DNA of 64,000 bases from Pseudomonas citronellolis (GTDB taxonomy: Bacteria > Pseudomonadota > Gammaproteobacteria > Pseudomonadales > Pseudomonadaceae), in the NCBI RefSeq assembly GCF_900112375.1, contig NZ_FOLS01000033.1:25845-89844 (forward strand), given 5' to 3'. The position numbers were made by a program, and so were the translations under genes. Positions 50,759-59,331 of the stretch are shown piece after piece; the stretch's first letter is position 1, and each line of letters starts with the position of its first letter. The notes beneath the pieces were generated by a model. That model saw only the letters and a program-made list of their open reading frames with translations, made no database searches and had not been told where the DNA came from.

Positions 50759-52933
50759 CTACATGGAGTACTTGACGCTGAACATCAGGTTGCGCGGCTC
50801 GCCGTAGTTCAGGTTGCCGAAGCTGATGCCGCTGTAATAGTACTTGTCGAAGATGTTGTTGAAGTTGACGCGGGTGTCGATGTTCTCGCTGACCCGGTAG
50901 CCGAGCATGGCGTCGACCACGGTGTAGCCGCCCTGCTGGAAGCCGGTGGTGGTGTCCTCGGTCTGGCTCTGGGTGGTCAGGTTGCCGCCCACGCGCCATT
51001 TGTGCAGGTCGCCCGGCAGGTTGTAGGTGGTGGCCAGCTTGAACAGGTGGCGCGGCTTGCTCGGGTCGAAGGGCTTGCCGACGTTGGATTCGTCGGCGTC
51101 ATGCTTGTACTTCGCGTCGACGTATGTGTAGCCCACCATCGCCTGCCAGCCTTGGCTCAGCTCGCCGCTCAGTTCCATGTCCACGCCCTGGCTGCGGACC
51201 TTGCCGGAGGCGCGCTGGCAGTAGTCGAAGGAGCTGGGGTTGGCCGGGCACGGGTTGGGGCTGCTGGTGTCGTCGGTGGCGCGGTTTTCCTGGTCCACCT
51301 GGAACAGCGCGATCTGCGAGTTCAGCGCGCCGCCGAAGTGCTCGCCCTTCAGGCCGATCTCGTAGTTCTTGCCGGTGATGGGGGTGAGTACGTTGCCGGT
51401 GGCGTCCAGCGTGTCCTGGGGCTTGAAGATGTCGGTGTAGCTGGCGTAGACCGAGTAGGTGTCGTTGAGGTCGTAGATCACCCCGGCGTAGCGGGTGACC
51501 TTGCGGGTGACCTTGAAGACGTCGGTGTCGCCGTGGGCGTCGGCCTCGTACCAGTCCAGGCGGCCGCCGAGAATGACCTTGAGCGGGTCGGCGATGTTCA
51601 GCCGGGTGGTGACGTAGGTGCCTTTCTGCTCCTGGTCGAGCTTCATGCCCCAGAGGTTCATGTCGATGTTCGGCTTGAGGGTCGAGGCCGGGTCCCACTG
51701 CGTCGGGTCCATCGCGCCCAGCGGCGTGCCGTCCTTCTTGAACAGGTCGCCCCAGCCGCCGTGGCCGTCGAAGCGCTCCTGGCGATAGCTGGCGCCCACC
51801 ACCAGTTCGTGCTCGCGGCCCAGCAGCTGGAAGGGGCCGTTGGCGAAGGCGTCGTAGCTTTCGTGGTCGTCTGTGTAGTCGTACTTGCCGGCGCCCTGGG
51901 TCATGGTCGGGCAGTCCTGGGTGTAGTAGCAGCTGTTGTACAGGCCGAGCATGTTGATGCGCGCCCACAGCTTGTCGGCCGCCAGCTTCATCTGCCAGCC
52001 GTTGTCGAAGCGGTGGGTCAGGTCGCTGAACAGGTGCGTGGTCTTGGTATCCCAGTAGGACCAGTCGGCGCCGTAGTAGTCGGAGCGCTTCAGGTCCAGG
52101 TGGCGGCCGCCCAGCGGGGCGGGCAGGCCCACCCAGTTGTCGTTGCGGTTGTCGTCCTGATAGGAGGCGCCGATGGCCAGGGTGGTGTCCGGGCTCAGGT
52201 CGGCCTCGGTGATGCCGTAGAGCACGCCGCGCTCGCTGCTGACGTAGTCCTGGAAGCTGTCCTTGGTCTGGTAGGCCATCACGGCGCGGCCGCGCAGGGT
52301 GCCTTCGCTGTTCAGCGGGCCGGAGACGTCGGCTTCGCTGCGGTAGCGGTCCCAGGTGCCGGCGCTGCCTTCCAGGCTCATGTGGAAGTCCTGGGTGGGG
52401 CGCTTGCGCACCATGTTGATGGCCGCCGCCGGGTTGCCGGCGCCCTGCATCAGGCCGGTGGCGCCGCGCACCACTTCGACGCGGTCGAACATCGCGAGGT
52501 CCGCCGCGGAGATCACGTCCTGGGTGTAGGTGGAGATGCTGGTGGGCAGGCCGTCGTACATGATGTTGTCGACGTCGAAGCCGCGCGAGGCGTAGCTCAC
52601 CCGCGCCGGGCCGTACTGCTGGACGGTCAGGCCGGTGACGCCCTTCACCGCGTCGTTGAGGTCGTTCATGCCCTGGTCGTCCATGCGCTGGCGGGTCACC
52701 ACGCTGACCGACTGCGGCGTCTCGCGGATCGACATGGGGATCTTGGTCGAGGTGCGCATGGCCTTGGTGGTGTAGGAGCCGCTGCCTTCGGTGGTGGCGG
52801 CTGCGGCGGGGTCCTGGGTACCGAGCACCTCGGTGGCGCCCAGGTCCACACGGTCATCCTTGGCCGCGGCCTGGATGGCCAGGGGGAGGGCGGAGAGGCT
52901 TAGCAACAGGGCGCTGGATACTACTTGTCTCAT
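50759..52933 (-). CDS. TonB-dependent siderophore receptor
   Basis: This 724-aa outer-membrane receptor has a signal peptide at about 1-24 (LLLSLSALPLAIQAAA). The plug domain (about 60-180) shows RETPQSVSVVTRQRMDDQG, GLTVQQYGPARVSYASRGFD and VEVVRGATGLMQGAGNPAAA; the beta-barrel follows and ends in YSM. It belongs to the FhuE/FpvA/FoxA-type ferric siderophore group but has no N-terminal STN signalling domain, so it should not drive an ECF sigma/anti-sigma pair. The start is at 52933 because the signal peptide begins there. A candidate Fur box lies about 135 bases upstream. Ligand unknown. Confidence 0.92.
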   Translation of the reverse strand: MRQVVSSALLLSLSALPLAIQAAAKDDRVDLGATEVLGTQDPAAAATTEGSGSYTTKAMRTSTKIPMSIRETPQSVSVVTRQRMDDQGMNDLNDAVKGVTGLTVQQYGPARVSYASRGFDVDNIMYDGLPTSISTYTQDVISAADLAMFDRVEVVRGATGLMQGAGNPAAAINMVRKRPTQDFHMSLEGSAGTWDRYRSEADVSGPLNSEGTLRGRAVMAYQTKDSFQDYVSSERGVLYGITEADLSPDTTLAIGASYQDDNRNDNWVGLPAPLGGRHLDLKRSDYYGADWSYWDTKTTHLFSDLTHRFDNGWQMKLAADKLWARINMLGLYNSCYYTQDCPTMTQGAGKYDYTDDHESYDAFANGPFQLLGREHELVVGASYRQERFDGHGGWGDLFKKDGTPLGAMDPTQWDPASTLKPNIDMNLWGMKLDQEQKGTYVTTRLNIADPLKVILGGRLDWYEADAHGDTDVFKVTRKVTRYAGVIYDLNDTYSVYASYTDIFKPQDTLDATGNVLTPITGKNYEIGLKGEHFGGALNSQIALFQVDQENRATDDTSSPNPCPANPSSFDYCQRASGKVRSQGVDMELSGELSQGWQAMVGYTYVDAKYKHDADESNVGKPFDPSKPRHLFKLATTYNLPGDLHKWRVGGNLTTQSQTEDTTTGFQQGGYTVVDAMLGYRVSENIDTRVNFNNIFDKYYYSGISFGNLNYGEPRNLMFSVKYSM

Positions 52934-53067
52934 TTTGCAGGGTCCTGGTCGGATGTAAGCCGCATGAGGCCGTGGCAGAGGCCGGCTGCGATTCTTGTTT
53001 ACGTAGGAAATCGGAGAGGGATTTCTCCGTCGGCAAAATGGTAAGGAAAGGTAAATATGTTGTAAAT

Positions 53068-53086
53068 AAAAACAATTAGCATTTAC
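53068..53086 (-). promoter_or_regulatory. Candidate Fur box
   Basis: On the minus strand GTAAATGCTAATTGTTTTT matches 12 of 19 positions of the Fur consensus GATAATGATAATCATTATC. It lies in an AT-rich stretch upstream of the siderophore receptor gene, where iron repression is expected. Confidence 0.55.
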
Positions 53087-53182
53087 AAACAATCACCGAG
53101 GTGGCCTTGAGGGACGGTTGTTTCCAAGGAGGGATCATCGCGGACGGAGTCCGCTCCTACGGTTCCGGGGGAGTACGGACGT

Positions 53183-53314
53183 AGGAGCGACTGTCTTGCA
53201 GGCCGCGCCGGGGCGCTCTTCGTAGGATCGAGGGGGACGCCTAGTTCTTGCTCGCGAACCGCATGGCATCGCGCTTGTTCGCGAGCAAGCTCGCTCCTAC
53301 GAGAAGCCGTGCCC
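53183..53314 (-). repeat. Right copy of ~130-bp inverted repeat flanking the TonB receptor gene
   Basis: This is the inverted counterpart of 50612-50742. The 44-base core 53215-53258 is identical to the reverse complement of 50670-50713. The receptor gene and its promoter lie wholly between the two copies. A further REP palindrome (CGCGGACGGAGTCCGCTCC) is at 53135-53156, between the Fur box and this repeat. Confidence 0.8.
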
Positions 53315-53390
53315 ACCTGCAACGTAGGAGCGGACTCCGTCCGCGATTGGCCACCGGCCATGCAAGTCGTCGGACATCGGTGCTCCGGCC

Positions 53391-53429
53391 AGCGGCGGAT
53401 AACCGCGAACGGTTATTCGCCCTACGTGC
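53391..53429. repeat. REP-like palindrome, GTAGGGCG type, inverted copy
   Basis: This repeat is the inverted relative of 12091-12127, with the same ATAACCG-GTTCGCGGT core. The remaining bases to 53517 show nothing further. Confidence 0.6.
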
Positions 53430-53517
53430 TGTCGGCAGAGGAGGATTTTTCCTGCGACCGGGCTTTCATTTCCGGCTGAGGGGAATGTCGTAGGTGTTTG
53501 CTGTGGGGGCAGGGCGG

Positions 53518-53985
53518 CTACCCATGCGCCTTACATGGCGCCGCTTGCAGCATGTACCGCAGGTAGCCGTTGGGTGAGGTGCCCAGGTGGCGGAAGCCCG
53601 CCCGTTCGTAGAGACGGCGTGCCGGGTTGTCTTGGCGCACGTTCAGGGTGAGGTGGCTGAAGCCTTCGGCCCTGGCCGCGGCGATATAGGCCTGGAGCAA
53701 CGCATCTCCAACGCCCTTGCGGCGGAAAGCGGCGCAGACGCCGAGCGTGCAGAGTTCGGCATGGCCCTCGTCCGGCATCCAGAGGCTGTAGCCTACGGGC
53801 TGTCCTTCCAGGGTGGCGATGGTCAGGTGCTCCAGATGCTCGACCCAGCGCGTCAGGTGCCGCTCCAGTTGCCGGTACCAGTCGTCCTCGTGGGCCGGCT
53901 CCCATTGGCGGATGTAGGCCAGCTCGCCGCGGTAGACGAAGGGGAGGTCGCTGGCCAGTGCCGGCCTGAGGGTGGGTTCGTTCAT
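53518..53985 (-). CDS. GNAT-family N-acetyltransferase
   Basis: This 155-aa protein is a GCN5-related acetyltransferase. The acetyl-CoA binding motif A is LGVCAAFRRKGVGDALLQAY (Q/RxxGxG/A as RRKGVG). Motif B follows in HLTLNVRQDNPARRLYERAG, then FRHLGTSPNGYLRYML. The ATG at 53985 has AGGAGG 10 bases upstream. It lies upstream of neither an operon nor a known partner; the amidase gene at 54069-55778 precedes it on the same strand by 83 bases. Substrate unknown. Confidence 0.87.
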   Translation of the reverse strand: MNEPTLRPALASDLPFVYRGELAYIRQWEPAHEDDWYRQLERHLTRWVEHLEHLTIATLEGQPVGYSLWMPDEGHAELCTLGVCAAFRRKGVGDALLQAYIAAARAEGFSHLTLNVRQDNPARRLYERAGFRHLGTSPNGYLRYMLQAAPCKAHG

Positions 53986-54068
53986 GGCGGGCGGCCCTCC
54001 TTGGCGCTTCGATGTCGTTCTGCAGCGGGCGGGACCGGCGCCTGCGCGCCGACCCGCCCGTGGCCTCG

Positions 54069-55778
54069 TCAGCCGTGCGCCAGCGGCGGGGTGCGCGGGG
54101 GGACGATGCGGCGCTTGCCGGTCGACTCGAAGGCCGCGGCGAAGCGCAGCAGGGCCGAGTCGTCGTAGGCGCGGCCGGCGAAGGTCAGGCCCACCGGCAT
54201 ACCGATGTCCGCCATCACGCCCATGGGCACCGTCACCGTGGGCACGCCCAGGTGGCGGATGGCGAGGTTGCCGTTGGCGACCCACACGCCGTTGCTCCAG
54301 GCGATGTCCGCCGAGGCCGGGTTGACGTCGGCGTCCGCCGGGCCCACGTCGGCCACGGTGGGGAAGAGCACGGCGTCGAGGCCGAGTTCGTCCATCCAGT
54401 CTTCCAGGTCGAGCTTGCGCGTCTTCTCCAGGCCGCGCAGGCCATCGGGCAGGGTGGCGATCTGGTCCCAGGGCTTGATGCCGCGCTGGGCCATGCGCAC
54501 GTATTCGTCCATGCCGGCGGCGAGGTCGCCCTCGCGGTTGGGCAGGGTGCCGGGGTCGTGGGGGAAGATCAGCTCGCCCTGCACGTCGGCCAGGCGGTTC
54601 AACTTGGGATCGCCGTTGGCCCGCAGGAAGTCGTCGAAGGCCCAGCCGCTCAGCTCCCACAGCTCGTCGTGGAGGAACTCCTTGGAGACGATGCCGCGGT
54701 TGAACACCGTCGGCGCGCCGGGGCGGTCGCCCTCGCAGTTGGAAACCAGCGGGAAGTCCACCTCGACCACTTCGGCGCCGGCCGCTTCCAGGGCCTTGCG
54801 GGCCTGTTCCCAGAGGGCGATCACCGAGGGCCGGGTGTGGATGCGCTGCCCGGTCGGGCCACCGATGCCGGGGTTCTCGCTGGTGCCGGCCGCTTCATCC
54901 ATGTTGATGAACATGCGCGGCACGCCGAGGCGCTTGCCGACCAGGGCGTCGGCCTTGGCGGCCAGTTCCAGGTAGGACGCCGGGCGCACCGAGGCGACGT
55001 CGGGAATCGGCACCCAGGGTTGCAGGCGCCACAGGTCGCCGCGCTTGTCGGCGTCCTCGGCCACCACCGTGTCCAGCACTTCCAGCAGGTCGGCCATGGT
55101 CCGGGCGTAGGGCACCACCACGTCCATGGTCGGCGTCAGCGGCCAGTTGCCGCGCACCGAGATCACCCCGCGCGACGGGGTGTAGGCGCACAGGCCGTTG
55201 TTCGAGGCCGGGCCGCGGCCGCTGGACCAGGTTTCCTCGGCCAGGCCGAAGGCGCAGAAGCTGGCCGCGGTGGCCGTGCCCGCGCCGTTGGACGAGCCGG
55301 AGGCGAAGGGCGCGGTGAGGTAGGCGGCGTTGTAGGGGCTTTCGGCGCGGCCATATACGCCGCGCTGCATGCCGCCGTTGGCCATGGGCGGCATGTTGGT
55401 CTTGCCCAGGCAGATGGCGCCGGCGGCGCGCAGGCGCTCGATGGTGAAGGCGTCGCGGTAGGCCACCAGGTCCTTGAAGGCCGGGCTGCCGGAGGCCGCG
55501 GTCAGGCCCTTCACCAGGTAGCTGTCCTTGGCGGTGTAGGGGATGCCGTCCAGCGGGCCCAGCGTCTCGCCCCGGGCGCGGCGCGCGTCGGACGCCTCGG
55601 CCTCCGCCAGCGCATCGGGGTTGCGCACCACGACCGCGTTCAGCGCGGTGGGGGTGTTGGCGCCGTCGTGGGCATCGATCCGCGCGAGATAGGCCTTGAC
55701 CAGTTCGACCGCGGTGGTGCGGCCGGACTCGAGCGCGTCGCGCAGCTCGGCAATGGAAACCTCGGTTACCTCGATCAT
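54069..55778 (-). CDS. Amidase-signature family amidase
   Basis: This 569-aa amidase-signature enzyme has the catalytic lysine Lys84 in YTAKDSY, the cis-serine in FASGSSNGAG (Ser162) and the probable nucleophile Ser186 in ETWSSGRGPAS. The glycine-rich signature deviates from the usual GGSSGG and DTGGSIR, but the Ser-Ser-Lys triad appears intact. No signal peptide is evident. It hydrolyses an unknown amide. GGTGA is the only weak ribosome binding site before the ATG at 55778. Confidence 0.87.
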   Translation of the reverse strand: MIEVTEVSIAELRDALESGRTTAVELVKAYLARIDAHDGANTPTALNAVVVRNPDALAEAEASDARRARGETLGPLDGIPYTAKDSYLVKGLTAASGSPAFKDLVAYRDAFTIERLRAAGAICLGKTNMPPMANGGMQRGVYGRAESPYNAAYLTAPFASGSSNGAGTATAASFCAFGLAEETWSSGRGPASNNGLCAYTPSRGVISVRGNWPLTPTMDVVVPYARTMADLLEVLDTVVAEDADKRGDLWRLQPWVPIPDVASVRPASYLELAAKADALVGKRLGVPRMFINMDEAAGTSENPGIGGPTGQRIHTRPSVIALWEQARKALEAAGAEVVEVDFPLVSNCEGDRPGAPTVFNRGIVSKEFLHDELWELSGWAFDDFLRANGDPKLNRLADVQGELIFPHDPGTLPNREGDLAAGMDEYVRMAQRGIKPWDQIATLPDGLRGLEKTRKLDLEDWMDELGLDAVLFPTVADVGPADADVNPASADIAWSNGVWVANGNLAIRHLGVPTVTVPMGVMADIGMPVGLTFAGRAYDDSALLRFAAAFESTGKRRIVPPRTPPLAHG

Positions 55779-56005
55779 GCTGTCACCGCCGCTTGCAGGT
55801 GGGTGGTCGCGAAATCGGCTTTCATACTGTCCTCGTTCACTGCTTGTTCGACGCCAGGCCCCGGGCCCGGCGGCAGTAGAGCAGTGTATCAGCTCGCCCG
55901 GGGATGGCAGAGGCGGGGCATGGGCGGTCGCATGCGTGCTTTTTGCCCACCCCGGGGATTGCCTGGATTACCCTGGCCACCCGCTTTCCGAACGAGAACA
56001 CCGCG

Positions 56006-56659
56006 ATGCCCGATGAAGACCGCAACCCGCTGCTGATCGATGGCCCGGCAGGCCGGATCCAGTTGCTCATCGACGCCCCGGCCGGCCCGGCCCGCGGCGT
56101 GGCCATGGTCAGCCACCCGCAGCCGCTGCTCGGCGGCAGCCCGCGGCACCTGGTGCCGCTGACCCTGGCGCGGCGCCTGAGCAAGGCCGGCTGGCTGGCG
56201 GTGCGCCCGAGCTTCCGCGGGGTGGACGGCACCGAGGGCGAGTACGCCGAGGGCATCGGCGAGGCGCAGGACAGCCAGGCGGTGGCTGCCTATCTGCGCG
56301 AGCGCTACCCGGACCTGCCCCTGGCGCTGGTGGGCTTTTCCTTCGGCGCCTACGTGTTTGCCCGCACCGCCCGCGACCTGGCGCAGCCGGCCGAGGCCTT
56401 GGTGCTGATGGGCCTGCCGGTGGGCACGGTGCCCGGCGGCCGGCACTACGAACCCATGGCGCTGCCGGCGGACTGCCTTCTATTGCACGGCGAGGCCGAT
56501 GAAATGGCGCCGCTGGCCAATCTGCTGGACTGGGCGCAGCCCGAACAGCGCCCGGTCACCCTGTTCGCCGGCGCCAACCATTTCTTCAAGGGCTGCCTGG
56601 ACCGCGCGGTGGACCAGGTGCTGGCCCACTTGCGCGGGGTGGAGCGGTTGCCGGGCTGA
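56006..56659 (+). CDS. Alpha/beta hydrolase
   Basis: This 217-aa small hydrolase has VSHPQPLLGGSPRH (oxyanion region), RPSFRGVDGTEG, nucleophile elbow GFSFGAY (serine near 114), LLHGEADEMAP (Asp) and FAGANHFFKG (His). This is the pattern of a widely conserved bacterial hydrolase group with the SHPxPxxGG motif. The ATG at 56006 is followed by a short hydrophilic start; an upstream start at 55904 in the same frame is possible but unlike the family. It converges with the CoA-transferase gene, with only 3 bases between stops. Confidence 0.85.
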   Translation: MPDEDRNPLLIDGPAGRIQLLIDAPAGPARGVAMVSHPQPLLGGSPRHLVPLTLARRLSKAGWLAVRPSFRGVDGTEGEYAEGIGEAQDSQAVAAYLRERYPDLPLALVGFSFGAYVFARTARDLAQPAEALVLMGLPVGTVPGGRHYEPMALPADCLLLHGEADEMAPLANLLDWAQPEQRPVTLFAGANHFFKGCLDRAVDQVLAHLRGVERLPG

Positions 56660-56662
56660 ACC

Positions 56663-57943
56663 TCAGCCGGCCTTGGCGGCGCGTACGGTCGATGGCTGGG
56701 CCAGGGCGATGGCGCCTTTGGCGGCCAGCTCGGCCAGTTGCGCGGTCGCCAGGCCCAGTTCCTCGCCCAGCAGGCTGGCGGTGTCCTGGGCGAACACCGG
56801 CGGCGCCAGGCGGTAGCTGGGCGGCGTGGCGGAGAACTTGGCCGGGTAGCCGAGCAGGGTGACCGGCGTGCCGTCCTGGCGCTGCAGCGTCTGCAGCATG
56901 CCGCGGGCCTGCACGTGCGGGTCGGCCAGGGCCTGTTGCAGGTCGTTGATCGGCCCGCCGGGGACGCCGGCTTCTTCCATGGCCGCCAGCAGGTCGGCGG
57001 CGCGCCAGGTGCCGATGGTCTTCGCCAGCTCCACTTCCAGTTCGCGGCGATGCTGGCTGCGCCCGGCGTTGCGGGTGAAGCGCGGGTCGCCGGCCAGGTC
57101 ATCGCGGCCGAGCAGGCGGCACAGCGCCTGGAACTGGCCGTCGGCGCCGCAGGCCACGAGGATGTAGTCGTCGCTGCAGGCGAAGTCGCGGTAGGGCACC
57201 ACGTTGGGGTGGGCGTTGCCCAGGCGCTGCGGCACCTGGCCGCCGACCAGGAAGTTCATGGCCTGGTTGGCCATCAGCGACAGTTGGCTGTCGAGCAGCG
57301 CGCAGTCGATGTGCTGGCCCTCGCCGCTGGCATGGCGGTGGTTGAGGGCGGCGAGGATGGAGATGGTGGCGTACAGGCCGCAGAACAGGTCGCTGACTGG
57401 CAGCCCGACTTTCAGAGGCCCGGCGCCGGGCTCGTCGTCGCGGTGCCCGGTGATGCTCATCAGCCCGCTCATGCCCTGCACCAGGAAGTCGTAGCCGCCG
57501 CGCCCGGCGTAGGGGCCGGTCTGGCCGAAGCCGGTGACCGAGCAGTACACCAGGCGCGGGTTGAGCGCCTTCAGTGCGGCGTAGTCCAGGCCGTAGCGGG
57601 CCAGGGTGCCGACCTTGTAGTTCTCCACCAGCACGTCCGCCGAGGCGGCCAGCCGGCGCAGCAGGGCGGCGCCGTCCGGATGGCCGAAGTCCACGGCGAT
57701 GGCGCGCTTGTTGCGGTTGGCGCAGAAGTAGTAGGCGGCGTCCCAGGTCTGGCCGCTGTCTTCCAGGAAGGGTGGGCCCCAGGTGCGGGTGTCGTCGCGG
57801 CGGCTGGGGCGTTCCACCTTGATCACGTCGGCGCCCAGGTCGCCGAGGACCTGCGTGGCCCAGGGGCCGGCCAGGACCCGCGACAGGTCGAGGACGCGCA
57901 GGCCGGCGAGCGGGCCTTGGTGGGTGGCTTGCGTGTTGCTCAT
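56663..57943 (-). CDS. CaiB/BaiF-family (class III) CoA transferase
   Basis: This 426-aa family III CoA transferase has GLRVLDLSRVLAGPWATQVL at the start, DVIKVERP, DVLVENYKVGTLARYGLDY, the catalytic Asp185 in GLPVSDLFCGLYA and GGPINDLQQALADPH near the C-terminus. It moves CoA between an acyl-CoA donor and an organic acid, activating the substrate of this operon. GGAG precedes the ATG at 57943. It is the last gene of the operon running from the MaoC-like gene; the MFS gene ends 13 bases upstream. Confidence 0.9.
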   Translation of the reverse strand: MSNTQATHQGPLAGLRVLDLSRVLAGPWATQVLGDLGADVIKVERPSRRDDTRTWGPPFLEDSGQTWDAAYYFCANRNKRAIAVDFGHPDGAALLRRLAASADVLVENYKVGTLARYGLDYAALKALNPRLVYCSVTGFGQTGPYAGRGGYDFLVQGMSGLMSITGHRDDEPGAGPLKVGLPVSDLFCGLYATISILAALNHRHASGEGQHIDCALLDSQLSLMANQAMNFLVGGQVPQRLGNAHPNVVPYRDFACSDDYILVACGADGQFQALCRLLGRDDLAGDPRFTRNAGRSQHRRELEVELAKTIGTWRAADLLAAMEEAGVPGGPINDLQQALADPHVQARGMLQTLQRQDGTPVTLLGYPAKFSATPPSYRLAPPVFAQDTASLLGEELGLATAQLAELAAKGAIALAQPSTVRAAKAG

Positions 57944-57956
57944 GCTGTTCTCCGAA

Positions 57957-59285
57957 TCAGTGCAGGGGTTGGCCACGGGTTTCCGGCATGCGCAGGAAGG
58001 CCACCAGGGTGATGACGGCCATGGCCGAGACGTAGACCAGGAACCACTGCTCGTCGCCGCGGCTCTGCAGCCAGGTCATCAGGTATGGGGTGGTGCCGCC
58101 GAAGATCGCCACCACCAGGTTGTAGGGCAGGCCGATGCCCAGGGCGCGGATGTCGGTGCTGAACAGTTCCGACTTGATCGCCGGGGCGATGGCCGAGTAC
58201 AGGCCATAGAGCAGCAGGCCGAACAGTTCCACGGCGAGGATGGCGCCGAAGGAGGCGTTCATCGAGCGCACCACCGGGTACAGCAGCAGGGCGTAGCCGA
58301 GGGCGAAGACGATCAGCTGCGGGCGCCGGCCGATGCGGTCGGACAGCCAGCCGAACAGCGGCTGCGAAAGCATGAACACCACCAGTGCCAGGCTACTGGC
58401 GCCGTAGGCGGTGCCCGGCGAGGCGCCGAGGCTGCGGATGGCGTGCACCGGCAGGTAGCTGACGAACAGATAGAAGGCGAAGGCCCCCAGCAGGCTGATG
58501 CCCACCAGGCGTTTCACCGCCTGCGGATGCTCGCGCCAGAGCGTGCGCAGCGGCTGCTCCAGGCGCTGGCCGCGGCGCTGTTCGTGGCCCTTGCGGAAGG
58601 CCGCGGTCTCCTCCACGCCATGGCGGATCCAGAAACCCGCCAGGCTGCCCAGGCCGCCGATGAAGAAGGGGATGCGCCAGCCGAAATCCATCAGTTGCTC
58701 GCGGCTCAGGCACTGGCTGAGCAGCCAGGCCAGCCCGGAGGCCACCAGCAGGCCGAGGGCGATGCTGGCGAAGAAGAAGCCCGAATAGAGCCCGCGCTGG
58801 CTGGCCGGCGCCGACTCGGCGAGGAAGGTCGCCGCGGCGCCGTATTCGCCGCCCACCGACAGGCCCTGGACCATGCGCGCCAGGACCATCAGCAGCGGCG
58901 CGGCGATGCCGATGCTGGCATAGGTGGGCATCAGGCTGATCAGCAGCGAAGGCAGGGCCATCATCAGGATGGTCAGGTTCAGCGCCGCCTTGCGTCCGGC
59001 GCGGTCGTTGAACACGCCGATCACCCAGCCGCCCAGCGGGCGCATGGCGAAGCCGATGGCGAATACGGCGAAGCTGGCCAGCAGCGCAGTGGTCTCGTTG
59101 TCGGAGGGGAAGAACTGGTGGCTGAAGTAGAGGGCGAAGGCGGTGTAGACCGTCCAGTCGAACCATTCCACGGTGTTGCCGATGCTACCGGCGACGATGG
59201 TGCGCCAGGCGATGGGCGTGCCGGCGCGCGGGGCGGCCCCGGCGAGCGCCGGGGCCTGCTGGGTTTGGCTGAGTAGCTGGGCCAT
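57957..59285 (-). CDS. MHS-type MFS transporter for an organic acid
   Basis: This 442-aa transporter belongs to the metabolite:H+ symporter branch (KgtP/ShiA/ProP-like). GNTVEWFDWTVYTAFALYFS is in helix 1, RPLGGWVIGVFNDRAGRK is the loop 2-3 signature, and RMVQGLSVGGEYGAAATFLA is in helix 4. It probably imports the dicarboxylate or other acid that the CoA transferase activates. GGAG precedes the ATG. It lies between the acyl-CoA dehydrogenase and CoA transferase genes on the same strand. Confidence 0.9.
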   Translation of the reverse strand: MAQLLSQTQQAPALAGAAPRAGTPIAWRTIVAGSIGNTVEWFDWTVYTAFALYFSHQFFPSDNETTALLASFAVFAIGFAMRPLGGWVIGVFNDRAGRKAALNLTILMMALPSLLISLMPTYASIGIAAPLLMVLARMVQGLSVGGEYGAAATFLAESAPASQRGLYSGFFFASIALGLLVASGLAWLLSQCLSREQLMDFGWRIPFFIGGLGSLAGFWIRHGVEETAAFRKGHEQRRGQRLEQPLRTLWREHPQAVKRLVGISLLGAFAFYLFVSYLPVHAIRSLGASPGTAYGASSLALVVFMLSQPLFGWLSDRIGRRPQLIVFALGYALLLYPVVRSMNASFGAILAVELFGLLLYGLYSAIAPAIKSELFSTDIRALGIGLPYNLVVAIFGGTTPYLMTWLQSRGDEQWFLVYVSAMAVITLVAFLRMPETRGQPLH

Positions 59286-59331
59286 GGGTGTTCTCCATTG
59301 TGATTGTTATGAGAAGCACGGGTGCCGCGGA

